64,000 bases of DNA from Scalesia atractyloides (lineage: Eukaryota; Streptophyta; Magnoliopsida; Asterales; Asteraceae): the NCBI GenBank assembly GCA_947069175.1, contig CAMTDV010000019.1:72725358-72789357 (forward strand), read 5' to 3'. The position numbers and the translations under genes were made by a program. Below the pieces are notes generated by a model. It saw nothing but the letters and a program-made list of their open reading frames with translations. It was not told the DNA's origin and made no database searches. Shown here piece after piece: positions 12,877-24,639 of this stretch. Each line of letters begins with the position of its first letter. Position 1 is the first letter of the stretch.

Positions 12877-14516
12877 GGGAGATGCTCAAGTAGGAAGTTT
12901 ATATTCGCTAGGAAGGATAGGAAGTAATCTTAGTCGTCCATATGGAAAAGTAGAAATACAAGTGGGAAGGGTATTTTAGTCAATCTCTTTTTATTTATTA
13001 TTTCTATTTCCATTCTCTATATCTTCAAAACCCAGATGTTCAAAACCCATCATCTTCAACATTTCATTCATTTTTCTCTCTATAATTGCTACATCACAAT
13101 GCGATTTTCTTCATCAATGATTGGTTCGAATACTCAATCAACGTGTTCTTCAATTTCTTTGAAGAAAACCCAGTTTGTGTTTCTATAATTTCTCGTTTTT
13201 TTCAATTTAACATGATGCGATGGAACCTGAGATTTCTGTTAAAACAGGTACTCATCTTCTAAAATTTCTCAAACATTTTGTATTCAAAGTGAAGATACCT
13301 ATGATTCTACTCTTTCTCTTGATGTATTCATGCGTTTGGGCAACATCATTAGTTCCAATTTCATTGAGAAATCATTAATAAAAAGTTGCACACCAGGTGT
13401 TTGACAAAATGTCTCAAAGAAAAATTTTAAAACACCTTTCAGTTTAGACTTTCTTTTAAAATTGTGTTTTACAAAAGAATGAAAAAACACACTTTTTGGG
13501 TGTTTTTTGTCCATTGGGTTTTACAAAATAATGAAAAAAACACTGTTTTTTATCCATTGTGTTTTACAAAAGAATGAAAAACACATTTTGTGTATTTTTT
13601 GTCCATTGCGTTTTACAAAATAATGAAAAAACACAGTTTTTTGTCTATTGTGTTTTACAAAAGAATGAAAAACACACTTTTTGGGTGTTGTTTGGTCCAT
13701 TGCGTTTTACAAAATAATGAAAAAACGCAGTTTTTTATCCATAGCGTTTTACAAAAGAATGAAAAAAATACACTTTCTGGGTGTTTTTTGTCCATTGCGT
13801 TTTACAAAATAATGAAAAAACACTGTTTTTTATCTATTGTGTTTACATAAGAATGAAAAACACATTTTTTGTGTGTTTTTCATCCATTGCATTTTACAAA
13901 ATAATGAAAAACACAAACTTTTTTTGTCAATTGCGTTTTACGAAAGACACTTTTCTTTTGTGATTTTAATCCGTTGCGTTTTAGAAAGCACACTTTCTTT
14001 TATAATTTTAGTCAATTGCGTTTTAGAAATAAACTTTGTTTTATGTTTTAATTCATTGCTTTTTAGATAAAAAAACATTGTCTTTTGTATTTTTTGTCCG
14101 GTGCCTTTTAGAAAAAATATTTTATTTTGTGTTTTTTAGTCCATTGTGTTTTATAAAAATGAAAAAATTTTCTATTTTTTTCATTGCGTTTTACGCATCT
14201 GGGTTATCGAAAACTTTTTTTTTCAAAAGTATAACAACAGTGACTAGTTTTAAAGATAAAAAACACTCGTTTTTATGGTACAATTTTTGTAAAAAATAAT
14301 GCCGCATGAAAAAGTTATTAAAGTTTTAAAATTGGGGGAGGGGGTATTGAAGGAGAGAGAAACTATTACTTTGGATGGACTAGAATACCCTTACATAAAA
14401 GTCACGCACCTCCGTTCAATTCCACCCATTTAATCTGAGCCCTTGATTACTAAATAGATGGTCAAGATTACTTCCTATCCTTTCTACCCATAGAAACTTC
14501 CTAGTATATTATGACC
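12877..14516. mobile_element. Mutator-like TIR element B (non-autonomous)
   Basis: The left end (about 12889-12935) has TAGGAAGTTTATATTCGCTA followed by GGAAGGATAGGAAGTAATCTT. The reverse complement of the right end has TAGGAAGTTTCTATGGGTAG followed by AAAGGATAGGAAGTAATCTT. Inward, GGGTATT(T/C)TAGTC is also shared. TCATTTATAA at 12867-12876 and at 14517-14526 is a perfect 10-bp duplication at the inferred ends. There is no transposase ORF; the interior from 13445 is a tandem array. It is related to element A, sharing the AAGGGTATTC-type subterminal motif. Confidence 0.75.
13445..14190. repeat. Dimeric tandem repeat, ~95-bp period, inside MULE B
   Basis: Alternating monomers of about 45-50 bp (CCATTGCGTTTTACAAAATA then CATTGTGTTTTACAAAAGAA, each followed by ATGAAAAACAC and a T-rich spacer) make a higher-order unit. 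The GCGTTTTACAAAA word recurs at 13608, 13702 and 13797, a spacing of 94-95 bp. Copies decay towards 14190. The repeat opens several frames, giving Phe-rich ORFs (FLSIAFYK repeats) that are not genes. Confidence 0.8.
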
Positions 14517-14526
14517 TCATTTATAA

Positions 14527-14897
14527 TACACAAATCAATAAAATAAACACATTTTATACTCTATACATTTTTTCTCAAAGATTGTTTCAGGTTGGTTTTA
14601 CCACATATTCAATTTTTCTAAGTTGTCATTCAAAAATCGAGATATCCGTACTTTTTAAAATTATCATTTTTTAAGGAAGGTGGATAAATACACAACCACT
14701 TTAATTCAAGCACCACTAAATAAAGTGTGTAACATTTACATGTCCCGTCTACCTTATCAATTTTTTGTATTTTGTCAAGGATAAGATATTGATGGAAACC
14801 CTAATCATCATCAACTAACTAATCCTAAAAAATTTCTACATTAAGTCCAATACTGATTTGAGCGTCAGAGAATGGTTCAGAGACTTCGGTCTCTAAC
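14527..14897. other. Non-coding gap
   Basis: AT-rich spacer between MULE B and the next LTR. No ORF or clear repeat structure that I can support. Confidence 0.5.
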
Positions 14898-14902
14898 CTC
14901 TT

Positions 14903-17900
14903 TGTAAGACCCTTAGTTCATTTATACGAGGTCATATGGGTTTTGACTAGAATTGTGTAATTTCTATTACACATACATGTGAAAAATGCAGGTTTGTTAA
15001 ACATTTAAGAATTTAAATCATTTCAACATCATATTTATAAGTTCGTCGTTTAAATGACGACGAAACATAGTGCGGAAGCTTGTATCTTGATCGTGTTCGG
15101 TTCTTCGTTGAGCTTGATCGACATCCGATACTTTTAGGCAACCTACCTTTCATAAAACATGAAATGCTTTTAGTTAAAAAATGTTTATAAAATGTCAAAA
15201 TAAGTCTGTATGTTAAAACGAACAAACAAACAACATTTATTAGCTTTTTAGCCCGTCGCGTGCCGCGACAGGAATCCCTTAAGCCATCGCGTGTCGTGAC
15301 AGCCGTCGCGTTGCGCGACGGTGTTTACCTCTTCTTGTCGCGTGACGCGACGCCGTATTTTTGACAGAAAGTTTCGAAACTGGATGCTGCATATTTTCGC
15401 AATCTTATTTCTCGCTTAAACCCTCATAACTCGCCCAATTTTTTCCGTTTTACGATCCGTTTCTTCCTACGTGATCGTAATTTGATTTTCCATGATGTGG
15501 AGTCAAAACCTGACATCAGAACTAATAAAATTCTAAATTTTAAGCCCTCGGCTTAAAATTCAATTATTAAAACCTGTTTCGTGATTTATTAAACAAACTT
15601 GTTTCTAAATCATCACAAGGCCTTGGACTACTTATTAACTCAAAACCTTCAACCCGTGATCATAACTTTTATGAATTATGCAACTAGTACCCAGGCTATG
15701 CGCATAATCCATTTTGACCCGTTTAGCGAATTTAAACAATTAAGTCTAAATTTCATTCTTTTCTTTTCACACTTCACGACTCCACATTTAAAATATCTAC
15801 TTATATTTCACCACAACTAACATTGTGGTGTATTTGCTATGATAAACCAACTATCCCGAATATTAACCTTCGGTTAGCCATTTTACGAAAAAGACTCATT
15901 TAGGTTTTTAACCCGTGAAGGCTTATGCCTATAACTTTTATGCCCATCTAGGGCTTACATTATCATGACACATGTTTCTAAACAACCCTTAAGGGTCGTT
16001 TGCCCGTTTTATCCATAAAGGGCGTTTTGGTCAACTTTAGTCCCTCCTTTTACGACGAAGGTCTTTCACTAAGATATTTGACCAACATTGCACGTTTAAC
16101 TATAAATCTTATATACGCGTACCTGGCTCGAGTCAACATATAGACCCGTTTTATTACCTCACTTTTTATTAGCCGCTATTTTATTGCGACGCAATTGTCC
16201 AATTGTTATTCACTCCTGTGAAAATATGACTTGACAACCAAACATTAGTCGATATTGTCAAATGATGTTATCATCATCATTTGACCCGTTTGGTCTAAAT
16301 GACCAAACAATTATATTTATAAAAACATGGTAATTAATTACCAATTCACACATCCGACCCATTACGGATTTTACCGCAAGATCCTTTTTTTATAAATTCT
16401 TTTTCTTACATATTTAACTTGTTTGGCTTACACCATAGGTATTCTTTTAACCTCAACTTACATTAGTCAATACTTGACTAAATTTCCATTTTTACCGCTC
16501 TTTCTAGTTACTAGTTACACTTATAAGGTAACCTTAAAGAAAACTCTTTAAATCTTAATCATTTCATAACTAAATTACCGTTTCGCCCCTTTTTACCATT
16601 TACCATGGTTTTTATCATTTGTATTTATTCCAAACCGTTTCATTCACGTCGGAACCAATTTTTCGGATATTACCCTTTTATTTATAACTTATAAAGCAAA
16701 TACGTATCGTACAAAAAGGTGTAAGTTTTACTTACATTGCATCCAAACTACGCCTTTCTTCCATACTTGATTCGTTTGACCCGCTTCCTTCCCAAGCCTC
16801 CACCTAGCTTGTCAAGCTTCAAACTATCATCATAATTTGTAAGATGGTTAGATTAGTCATTATCAATCACGACTATTCCACCTTACGGGTTTTATGTCGA
16901 ATTTATCATTCTATCTTTAGCATTGGTCAGATTGACTTTTAAAAGTCAAACTGCCTATTAGCGTAAGTAATTCCACTATGAGTTCAACAACTCATTTAAG
17001 CACATTGTCAAATATCTGGTAGGCATTATTCTTGCGCTACCGTTTTAGTTACTTTCTCAACCAAGTTCATGTAACCGTAAATCATTGAATTAACGCAACA
17101 TCAATCATTGTATGCTAAACTATTAATATCATTCACGAATTTGGGATTGTTTTATCAATGTGAAACAATTCATTACATCCTATACATATAGAATTCACCT
17201 AAACATCAAGTTTAGCTAAACATCTTAATCATTCATAACATATGATGATCTTAAACATCATTTAACATGAATATGACATTTACTCCTTCATATCATACAA
17301 AACTTACTCTACGGCAAGTATGAACATATACTCGAATTCATAATTTATTCAAGCACCATCTTATCACTATCATGCATGATGATTCTAGACATAACTCTTT
17401 CATCAATTTCATCATAATATTAAAACCCACTTATCTAAGTGTGGTAAATCATCTAAACACCCTAATCATTGCAATCTATGTAGAATTTTCACTTAGGGTT
17501 TTGTTCCTAAGTAAGTATACATCACTAATTCGGCCATAGCCTCTACGATTCATACATAAATCGCATCTTGTGATGTTCATCAAATTTCACAACTTCATCA
17601 ATATCAAAAATTCGACATAACTTATGATCCCCTAGCTTGGGTGATCATTAATTCACGCTCGTTCATGAATTTGAGCTCCCGTCGGCCCTTCAATTTGATG
17701 AATTTGGTTGAGTTAGGGTTTTGGCTCCTTGGAGCTTTCCTGGTCGATCCAGAACACACACTTTTTGTGTGTGTTTTGTTTTTTCATTTAATAGTTAAAC
17801 TTTCAATTTACCCATCTTTAGTCCCTTTAATTCCAACCTTTTATAAAAAGGTTCACTAGTTCTTATTTTCTATATCGTTTTCACTTAACTACACATTACT

Positions 17901-18150
17901 AACTAGGTTAATTTAATCCTAGTTAACTTAGTGGGTTCTGGGAGTTACACTCGTTTTATTTTAAGTCCCGTTAACTCAGGACTCTTATAAACTTTGCTTT
18001 CTCAAAGCATTTATTCTCCTTTTAATTAATATTAAGATTATTTGTTTAAATCCTAATATTCACCCGGTAAATTTTACCACTAAGGGTATTTTACCCGTCT
18101 TTTTAATATCAACGTGGTTTAATTACCAAACCCGTTTTCGGGGTGTTACA
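14903..18150 (+). mobile_element. Solo LTR (about 3.25 kb), near-perfect TSD
   Basis: It starts TGTAAGACCCTTAGTTC and ends CGTTTTCGGGGTGTTACA. The flanks are CTCTT (14898-14902) and CCCTT (18151-18155), matching at 4 of 5 bases. The segment from about 16710 to the end is homologous to 9210-10412 of the shorter solo LTR. The 5' part holds a cluster of GC-rich palindromes (15250-15355: GTCGCGTGCCGCGAC, GTCGCGTTGCGCGAC, GTCGCGTGACGCGAC). No PBS, PPT or coding region adjoins it. Confidence 0.75.
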
Positions 18151-18155
18151 CCCTT

Positions 18156-18950
18156 CTAACGTATTCCATGATTTTGCAGGTCTGAGATGAGACGCAGAAG
18201 ACAAGGTGTGGCTATGTTCGTATTCATCACTGTTGAAGTAAAGACCCGTGTAGGTTCATGCTTCTACAGGTGACTACTAGGGTTGGTAAACTGATATCCC
18301 AATAAGAGAAACAAATCTTTTAAGAGCACTTAAGTTATTGAGGTTATTGGTTTAAGCCTCGAGTAAAATAAAATTTTCGGTTTAAAAGAACTAATTTAAC
18401 GATTTATGCGTAAAAGTTATGTACTTTTCAATTTTTATTTTGTCACGAATATAATAATCAAACCAAAATTTAATGGTGTACGGGTAAAAAAACGTACTAC
18501 TAAACCCTAAAAATACCAAAGATGATTAATTATACATTTGTACAAAAAAGAGTGTCTTTCAAAACATAATAAATTTTAAGTAGAGAAATCTAAGAATCAT
18601 AAACACATGTAACTATTGTTTTAATTGTGGTACTAAGGCGATTATATAACCACGTAACCGTCTTTCTCTCCCTCTCCTATCTTTTTAGCAGCTAATTAAC
18701 ACTCTAAATCTTGCATGTAAGCCTACTCATTTCACATTTATCCAACTTTAGACTTTTACCCTCAATCTCATGGAGAGCGACACTTTTCCATCACTCCTTG
18801 ATACCACTAGACTACAAGACTTTTGGTCTCTCCTATTATACTATTATACTGACTCAGCAACACTATGTACAAGTAATTATGTGATTCTTGTGGTTTTCTA
18901 CTTCAAGTTAGTTATTTAGTGTGTTAGAGTGTTGGGGTCATTCAAGATAT
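18156..18950. other. Non-coding gap downstream of the MADS gene
   Basis: No ORF or repeat that I can support. The part nearest 19055 is probably 3' UTR and flank of the minus-strand MADS gene. Confidence 0.45.
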
Positions 18951-19054
18951 AATAACCAAATGGCAAAATAAACCATATCCATAAGCATCAGCAGCATCAT
19001 CTAAAATTTTCAATTACATGCTTCATAATACATAAATCCTACTAGTTCTTCCAA

Positions 19055-22000
19055 TCAGCCTGTGTAAGGTAGCCTGCACAGTAAACATACAGTTAGCCAT
19101 ATACATTTGATTCCTTGTTCCTTTCATGGGTCCCAATTTTTATATAAAACCAAGATAAACAAATCAAAAACCCTAGTTTATTTTCTAATATTCATAGAAG
19201 AAGACATCTCAACTTCAGTTTGATTGAAATGTAAAACTCTAATTATTCTATTCTCATCAAAATTGTCATTTCATATATTGGAAAATTTGATACAGTGGTC
19301 ACTAAACTGTCACAAGTCTTTTTCCTGAAATGAAATCCAATAATTGATTGCTTAAAGCCAGGAATAAAACCTAATTTCATGCTTATCTCAATAATCAATA
19401 TTTATGATTATTAACACAAAAACAATTTGAAAAATCAAAAATCATTATTACTGACTTCAAAGCTATTGGCCCAGAAACCATTAAAAATAAAACACAAGAA
19501 AACAGTATTAATCATACGTGATCGACTCTTTTGTTATAATGAACGAATTGGAAAACAAACCACACCTTAAACAATAACCCCAACCCTCTATTTAAACTAA
19601 CCAACAACTTGGAAAGCAAGTCTCCTTAAACTATGAAACTAAATACAACATAATACTTTTACCATACAAATAAACATACCAAGGTAAACCTAACTCGAGA
19701 CTCTTTAATGATTCACCCCTTCAACTATTTAACTATGACAAGATTAGTCCAACAATAGCTAGTTATTGTGACTTCAAACACACATCCAAACACCCTAAGT
19801 ATGTAACTAATATGGTTACAGATGGTTACTACCATTTAAAACCAACCTACTTTCTCATTTTGAGCGAAAATGTCTCTCGACCCAATTTTGGTATATTAAA
19901 ACGTATTTGTGAAATCAATAATAAACTTCGACTACCACACATGTGGAGGCTATGTATGTAGATAGTCTTTCTGTTGACGTGATATGATGAAGACTGTTTT
20001 TTACGTGTAGAACACTATCTAATTAAAAAAAATTGAATTATCCATGTCAAGTTTTTTATACATTTGGAATGTCACTTTCTCAAATTTTGACCCGCTTAAG
20101 GGATAAGAAGTCACTGTTTTATCTTTTTTTCACAAGTACGTGCATTTTAGTTAAACACGTTTAGAGGCTCTAAAATACCGAAATTGGGTTGAGTGACTTT
20201 TCGTGCATAACAATGTGGATTTTCATGGTATTAACCCCTGAAACAACTAATATAAATATAGTAATTATTATGGTAACTTTCCGGATTCATTTTCTTCCTT
20301 TTTTTTATTTATTGAATTCAAAGTTTAAAGCCAAGAGATGTACTAACCCCAACTTGAGGGATGTATAGGAGCTCTCATGGTCTTGAGAAGGACCAGCAGA
20401 GTTGGAAATGTTGGTAACAGATTCTGATGATTGACCGTCTTCACCAATTACATTCGCCATCTCAGTATGAATTTGTTTTCGAGCATTAGATACCTTTAAC
20501 ATCTTTATTCCACAATCCAAATAGAAAAAGTTTAGCCAAAATAGGATAAACACAAAGAAGGGTGAGAACAAAAAGTTAGATTCTTTAGAGAAAACGCGTA
20601 CTTCTTGTCTGAGGCGGTCATTCTCTGCCATGAGTTGCATTTCCTGCATTGTTGCATCAAAATACAGTGTGTTTCAAGATTTGAGTTGCAATAATCGGTT
20701 GTATAAGATAATTGCAGTTAGTAAGATTTGATATTTTGAAGTAACATAAATCGGTTGTACAAGATTATTGCAGTTAGTTCTCACCTTTTCTTGAAGATGG
20801 TTAATTTCTTTCATGATCACCTCACTCTGGAAGAAATAAACATTTATTCAACAGTTTGCTAATTTGACAAAATATAAAGAAACAAAAGTTTTACAAGCAA
20901 ATTCGAGCCATGATTGTACAATAAAACAGTTTGATGAAAAGGTTCAGGCGAATGGCCACGTATGACAGAATGTACAGGTGTTGGGCTACGTGGCTATTCG
21001 TAGTGATATCCATTTAGTATAAATCACCGAATTGTTATTACAAAAACTACTTGGTGTGACATGTATGCATTTTGTCATGCCATGTAAGAGTTCCATAACT
21101 GCATCACTGCAGTTTTATCCGACTACTTCAGTAAGAATATTTGTAAATTTGGGCAAGCGTTGCGTTTATCAAACCGGAAAATAGCTTATATAAAAATTAT
21201 TTCCATATTTCCCATGTTCGCAACAACAAATTACAATGGTCAGAAGGAAGAAGTAATAGATAATGGACCTTTTTTGCAACAACCCGACCCAATCCAGCTT
21301 CAAGGGGCTTCTCCAGCTGGTGCAGCTCTTCGATACTTAAATGATGGAGCTCCTCCCCCTCAACCGCCTGTTTTTCATAAAAAATCGTTTCAAAATCCAA
21401 ATAAACACTAAAGTTAATCACGAGAATGTAAGGTACCTTAATTGAAGAGTTCTTTCAGCAACTTCTTTGCTTAATTTGGCATAATTAACGTCTTCAACGA
21501 GCTGCATAATACAACTTTCATTACTTTAACCAGAAAAAGTTAGTTAAAGTTCGTTCACGGATGCCAATCCATCATTCTGAACATTAATAATCTTCATTTT
21601 GGGAATGCCACAGGGTAATCTTTACCCGTTACAAGCAAGCCAATCCCATTTACAATAAAATGATATTATATATTTAAATAAAAATAACTTGACAAAGAAA
21701 TAATAACAATTTAAATTGGAATGTTATAATAAATAAGCTCACCTGCAATTCAAGTGATGGTTGGTCAAGCTTCTGAATGTTTTTTGAATGCAAGCTATGC
21801 CTTTCAAGTATTTCTTTCATGCTGAAAAACATACAAGACATATAAATGAATATAAAAGAGAAACTGAGGTACAAAGGACTTGGTACATACCTTAGTATAC
21901 ACAATATAATAACAGCTAGCTATCGTATCGAAAATCAAATCATTTAGAGTATGTGACATGTACCAAGTACTTATGACATCCGAAAACTACACTCCACTTT

Positions 22001-23358
22001 TTAATTTTAATATTCAACCCTACTACTTGTCAAAGCACTATATCTCCAAATCTATCAACACAGTTAATTACACTCATAATGTGACATTCAAAAGTCAAAG
22101 GTTGCAAGAACAAGAGGTAGGACTAATTAAGTAAGCTTATGTGTATTATAGTTGAGTTTATGGAATTAGAATCTATTGCTTCTCAGTTCGAAATCTCTCT
22201 GTGATAACACGTGTGTTAGTATTTAGCATACAGAGGTGTTCTTGTGATGTAGTTAAAGATGTGAATTCGTGCCATTACTTCGCTATAATAGACAAATCAG
22301 TCCTGCTGTAATACGTAACACAAAATGTCCATTACCAAGATTTGGTTGATATAAACACAACGCTATTATGACATTGAAACAAGTTAACCATTAGATGTAC
22401 TAATCAACTTATGGCATTACAATCATGAATACGAAATGCACACACGATCCAAAATCAGTTGTAGATCACCGGAAAGGCGACTTACCACCTGCAATTTTAT
22501 TTTATTCAAAAAAAAACAAGATTATATAACCATACTTATCAAAGATGATTTAGATGTAGTGTTACCAAATTGAATAATATTTTTTTCCATTCCTCTCGGC
22601 GAGTCAAACGAGTTGCAATTTAACAACATTGATCAACTCAAATATCTTTGTAGTTTATAGTTGAAAAAAACATTACATAATTACAAAACCTAGCTAGATT
22701 ATCTGATTTTCAGGTTTCAAATTAAAGTGACTTTTGGAGAAACCATGAGTAAATTCTAGAAGAATAACATAAAGCTACAGTAGGTAAGTAGGTAACCAAC
22801 AAACAATATCAAGATCAAATTTTCATTTTTTAGGCATGGTATAAACCAAACAAGCATGGAGTACAAACCAACACTCCAAAAACTAATTAAAACAACATAA
22901 TACCTCACAGAATGACAACAACATAAAGTGGTTTTCTTTTTTTCTTTTTTTTCTTTTTTTACATCTTGAATTTTCACCATTTGTTCCTTGATTAATCTCT
23001 CATCCCTCAATAGTTGACTGTTCTTTTGACCCTCTAACCATCCTTAAAAACCAAATTCAATGATATGAAATGATAAACCCTAATTATGAAATCCCATCAT
23101 AAGTTTTATACCCAAAAAGGAAACAAATCTAGAAACACACAGATATATACATATATACATCTATAAAAAAGATTACCTTGAGCTAGAGTAGTGAAAAAGT
23201 TTGCCAGTAGAAGAGAAGATGATAATAGCAACATCAGCATCACAAAGTACAGAAAGCTCTTCAGCTTTCTTGAACAACCCTCTTCTCCTCTTTGAGAAGG
23301 TCACCTGCCTTGCAGTAGCATTATCAATCTTTTTAATCTTTATTTTTTCCCTAGCCAT
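19055..23358 (-). CDS. SVP: SVP/JOINTLESS-type MADS-box (MIKC) transcription factor, 8 exons, one frame break
   Basis: Nuclear DNA-binding factor of the SVP/AGL24/JOINTLESS clade, known for control of flowering time and inflorescence meristems. Exons (minus strand): 23358-23177, 21821-21743, 21501-21437, 21367-21269, 20826-20785, 20643-20602, 20502-20348, 19073-19055. Exon 1 encodes the MADS domain (MAREKIKIKKIDNATARQ...). Exon 2 gives MKEILERHSLHSKN (I region). Exons 3-6 form the K-box, with two typical 42-nt exons (SEVIMKEINHLQEK and EMQLMAENDRLRQE). Exon 7 carries GEDGQSSESVTN and the last exon ends LPYTG. Exon sizes and phases match the family, and all introns are GT-AG. Exon 4 is 99 nt where the family has 100: a base is missing in the GGGGG run (plus strand 21355-21359), so the literal frame reaches an early stop. 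With that base the protein is about 227 residues. I start at 23358; an ATG at 23361 is equally possible. The exon 7 acceptor could be 20493 instead. Confidence 0.88.
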
Positions 23359-23960
23359 CATAAGTCCACTGTAACACACACATCACTCACACTATGTATG
23401 TGTGAAAAAATTAAAAAGAAAAAGAAACAAAATTACACACACAAACACAGAACCAGTGCTTAATTTCAAGAGAACATAGAATAAACCAGCAAACAAATTG
23501 AGGGTCTTCTTATAAATAGAAAAAATTATCTTGCTGGTAGAGAACAAAAGGGATTGCATTATTGTTTTTTTTTTTCCAAATTTGGAGGGTAAACCCAATG
23601 CTTAAATTAGTAACCCTAAACAGATTCAAAAGCAGACAAGAACACCAATTTACCCAATTCACTCTTTTAACCAGAACAACAAGAACAATGAAGATATGAT
23701 CTGATGATTATGCTTATCATTAACTGATGAAGATGATGATGAATCTTTTTCAATAAAAAACTCAACTTTCAAACCAAAAACAGAAAACCCATGAACATTG
23801 CAGTTAGATTTCACAAAACGGAATAGATTCTTAAGAAAAATTGATGGATTTGAGTTGATGTCAGTGGTTGATTGGTGAATTGGGGATTTAGATATAACAT
23901 ATATTTTGGGTAAAAACTGATGTGTAATAACTAAAGTCCTGACTCCTGAGTAACTTTTGT
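23359..23960 (-). promoter_or_regulatory. 5' UTR and probable promoter of the MADS gene
   Basis: No other gene lies here. On the minus strand, TATTTATAAG (about 23510-23519) and an AATATATG (about 23900) are TATA-like. GTGTTACAG just before the start codon looks like a splice acceptor, so a 5'-UTR intron is possible. Neither the transcription start nor the intron can be fixed from sequence alone. Confidence 0.3.
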
Positions 23961-24639
23961 ACTGTTTTATTTATATTTTTATTAAGTTTTGATTTAAAAA
24001 GAAAAGATTCTTTTTATGGTGAAACAAAATGCTGGGTGTGATCCACCACCCTTTAGTTTTATCATATCAAGTTGTTCAACTGTATAGAGAATTTGACCCA
24101 CGAGTGATGTCGGCAGAAATGTATTTTTTTTTTACATGCGTTTATTTCATTGTTTTTATGTTCTTTGTATCTACTTTTCTTAGTTAATAATGTTGAAATA
24201 AAAACATTTTTCCTAGGTTGAAAAGCAGGTTAGTTTTTAATTTGTTAGTTGAGTTTTCAATTACATATAACTAGATTCATGTTATATCATCAATTTCTGA
24301 ACCTTCAATAAGTGAAGAAGTCAGAGAGGAAGATGCAAAACATATAATATAAGGAGTGTTAAAAGTTGAAGTGTGGTGTTTTAAAGGTATTGAAATTTGA
24401 AACATTAGAAAAAGAAAGAAAATAAATGTGATCATAATTAAGTTTGACATCAGGGAACTTCACTTCTCCAACTCGAGGAGATTAATGTGATTTAACTAGA
24501 GTATTGGATTCTTCTTGTGGGCACTTAAATCGGCTATTCGATTGAGTTACTAAAGTTTTGAATGCCTAATAAAAGATTAGGGTTCCAATCTTCGAGTGTT
24601 CCAACCCCAAGTTCGTAACTTTCGCATATGAAAATAGTT
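23961..24639. other. Non-coding gap
   Basis: AT-rich intergenic DNA upstream of the MADS gene. I see no ORF with a domain and no clear repeat. Confidence 0.45.

Noticed and set aside
13445..14190. CRISPR-like regular spacing
   Set aside because: Units are tandem and degenerate with no unique spacers, and the DNA is clearly from a plant.
13590..14299. Chain of Phe/Cys-rich ORFs with FLSIAFYK repeats
   Set aside because: They mirror the ~95-bp tandem repeat in MULE B; repeat length and frame explain them.
21370..21410. Alternative upstream acceptor (CTTTAG) for MADS exon 4 that keeps the frame open
   Set aside because: It would leave an intron of only about 29 nt, far below the plant minimum, and would insert 13 residues not found in the family.
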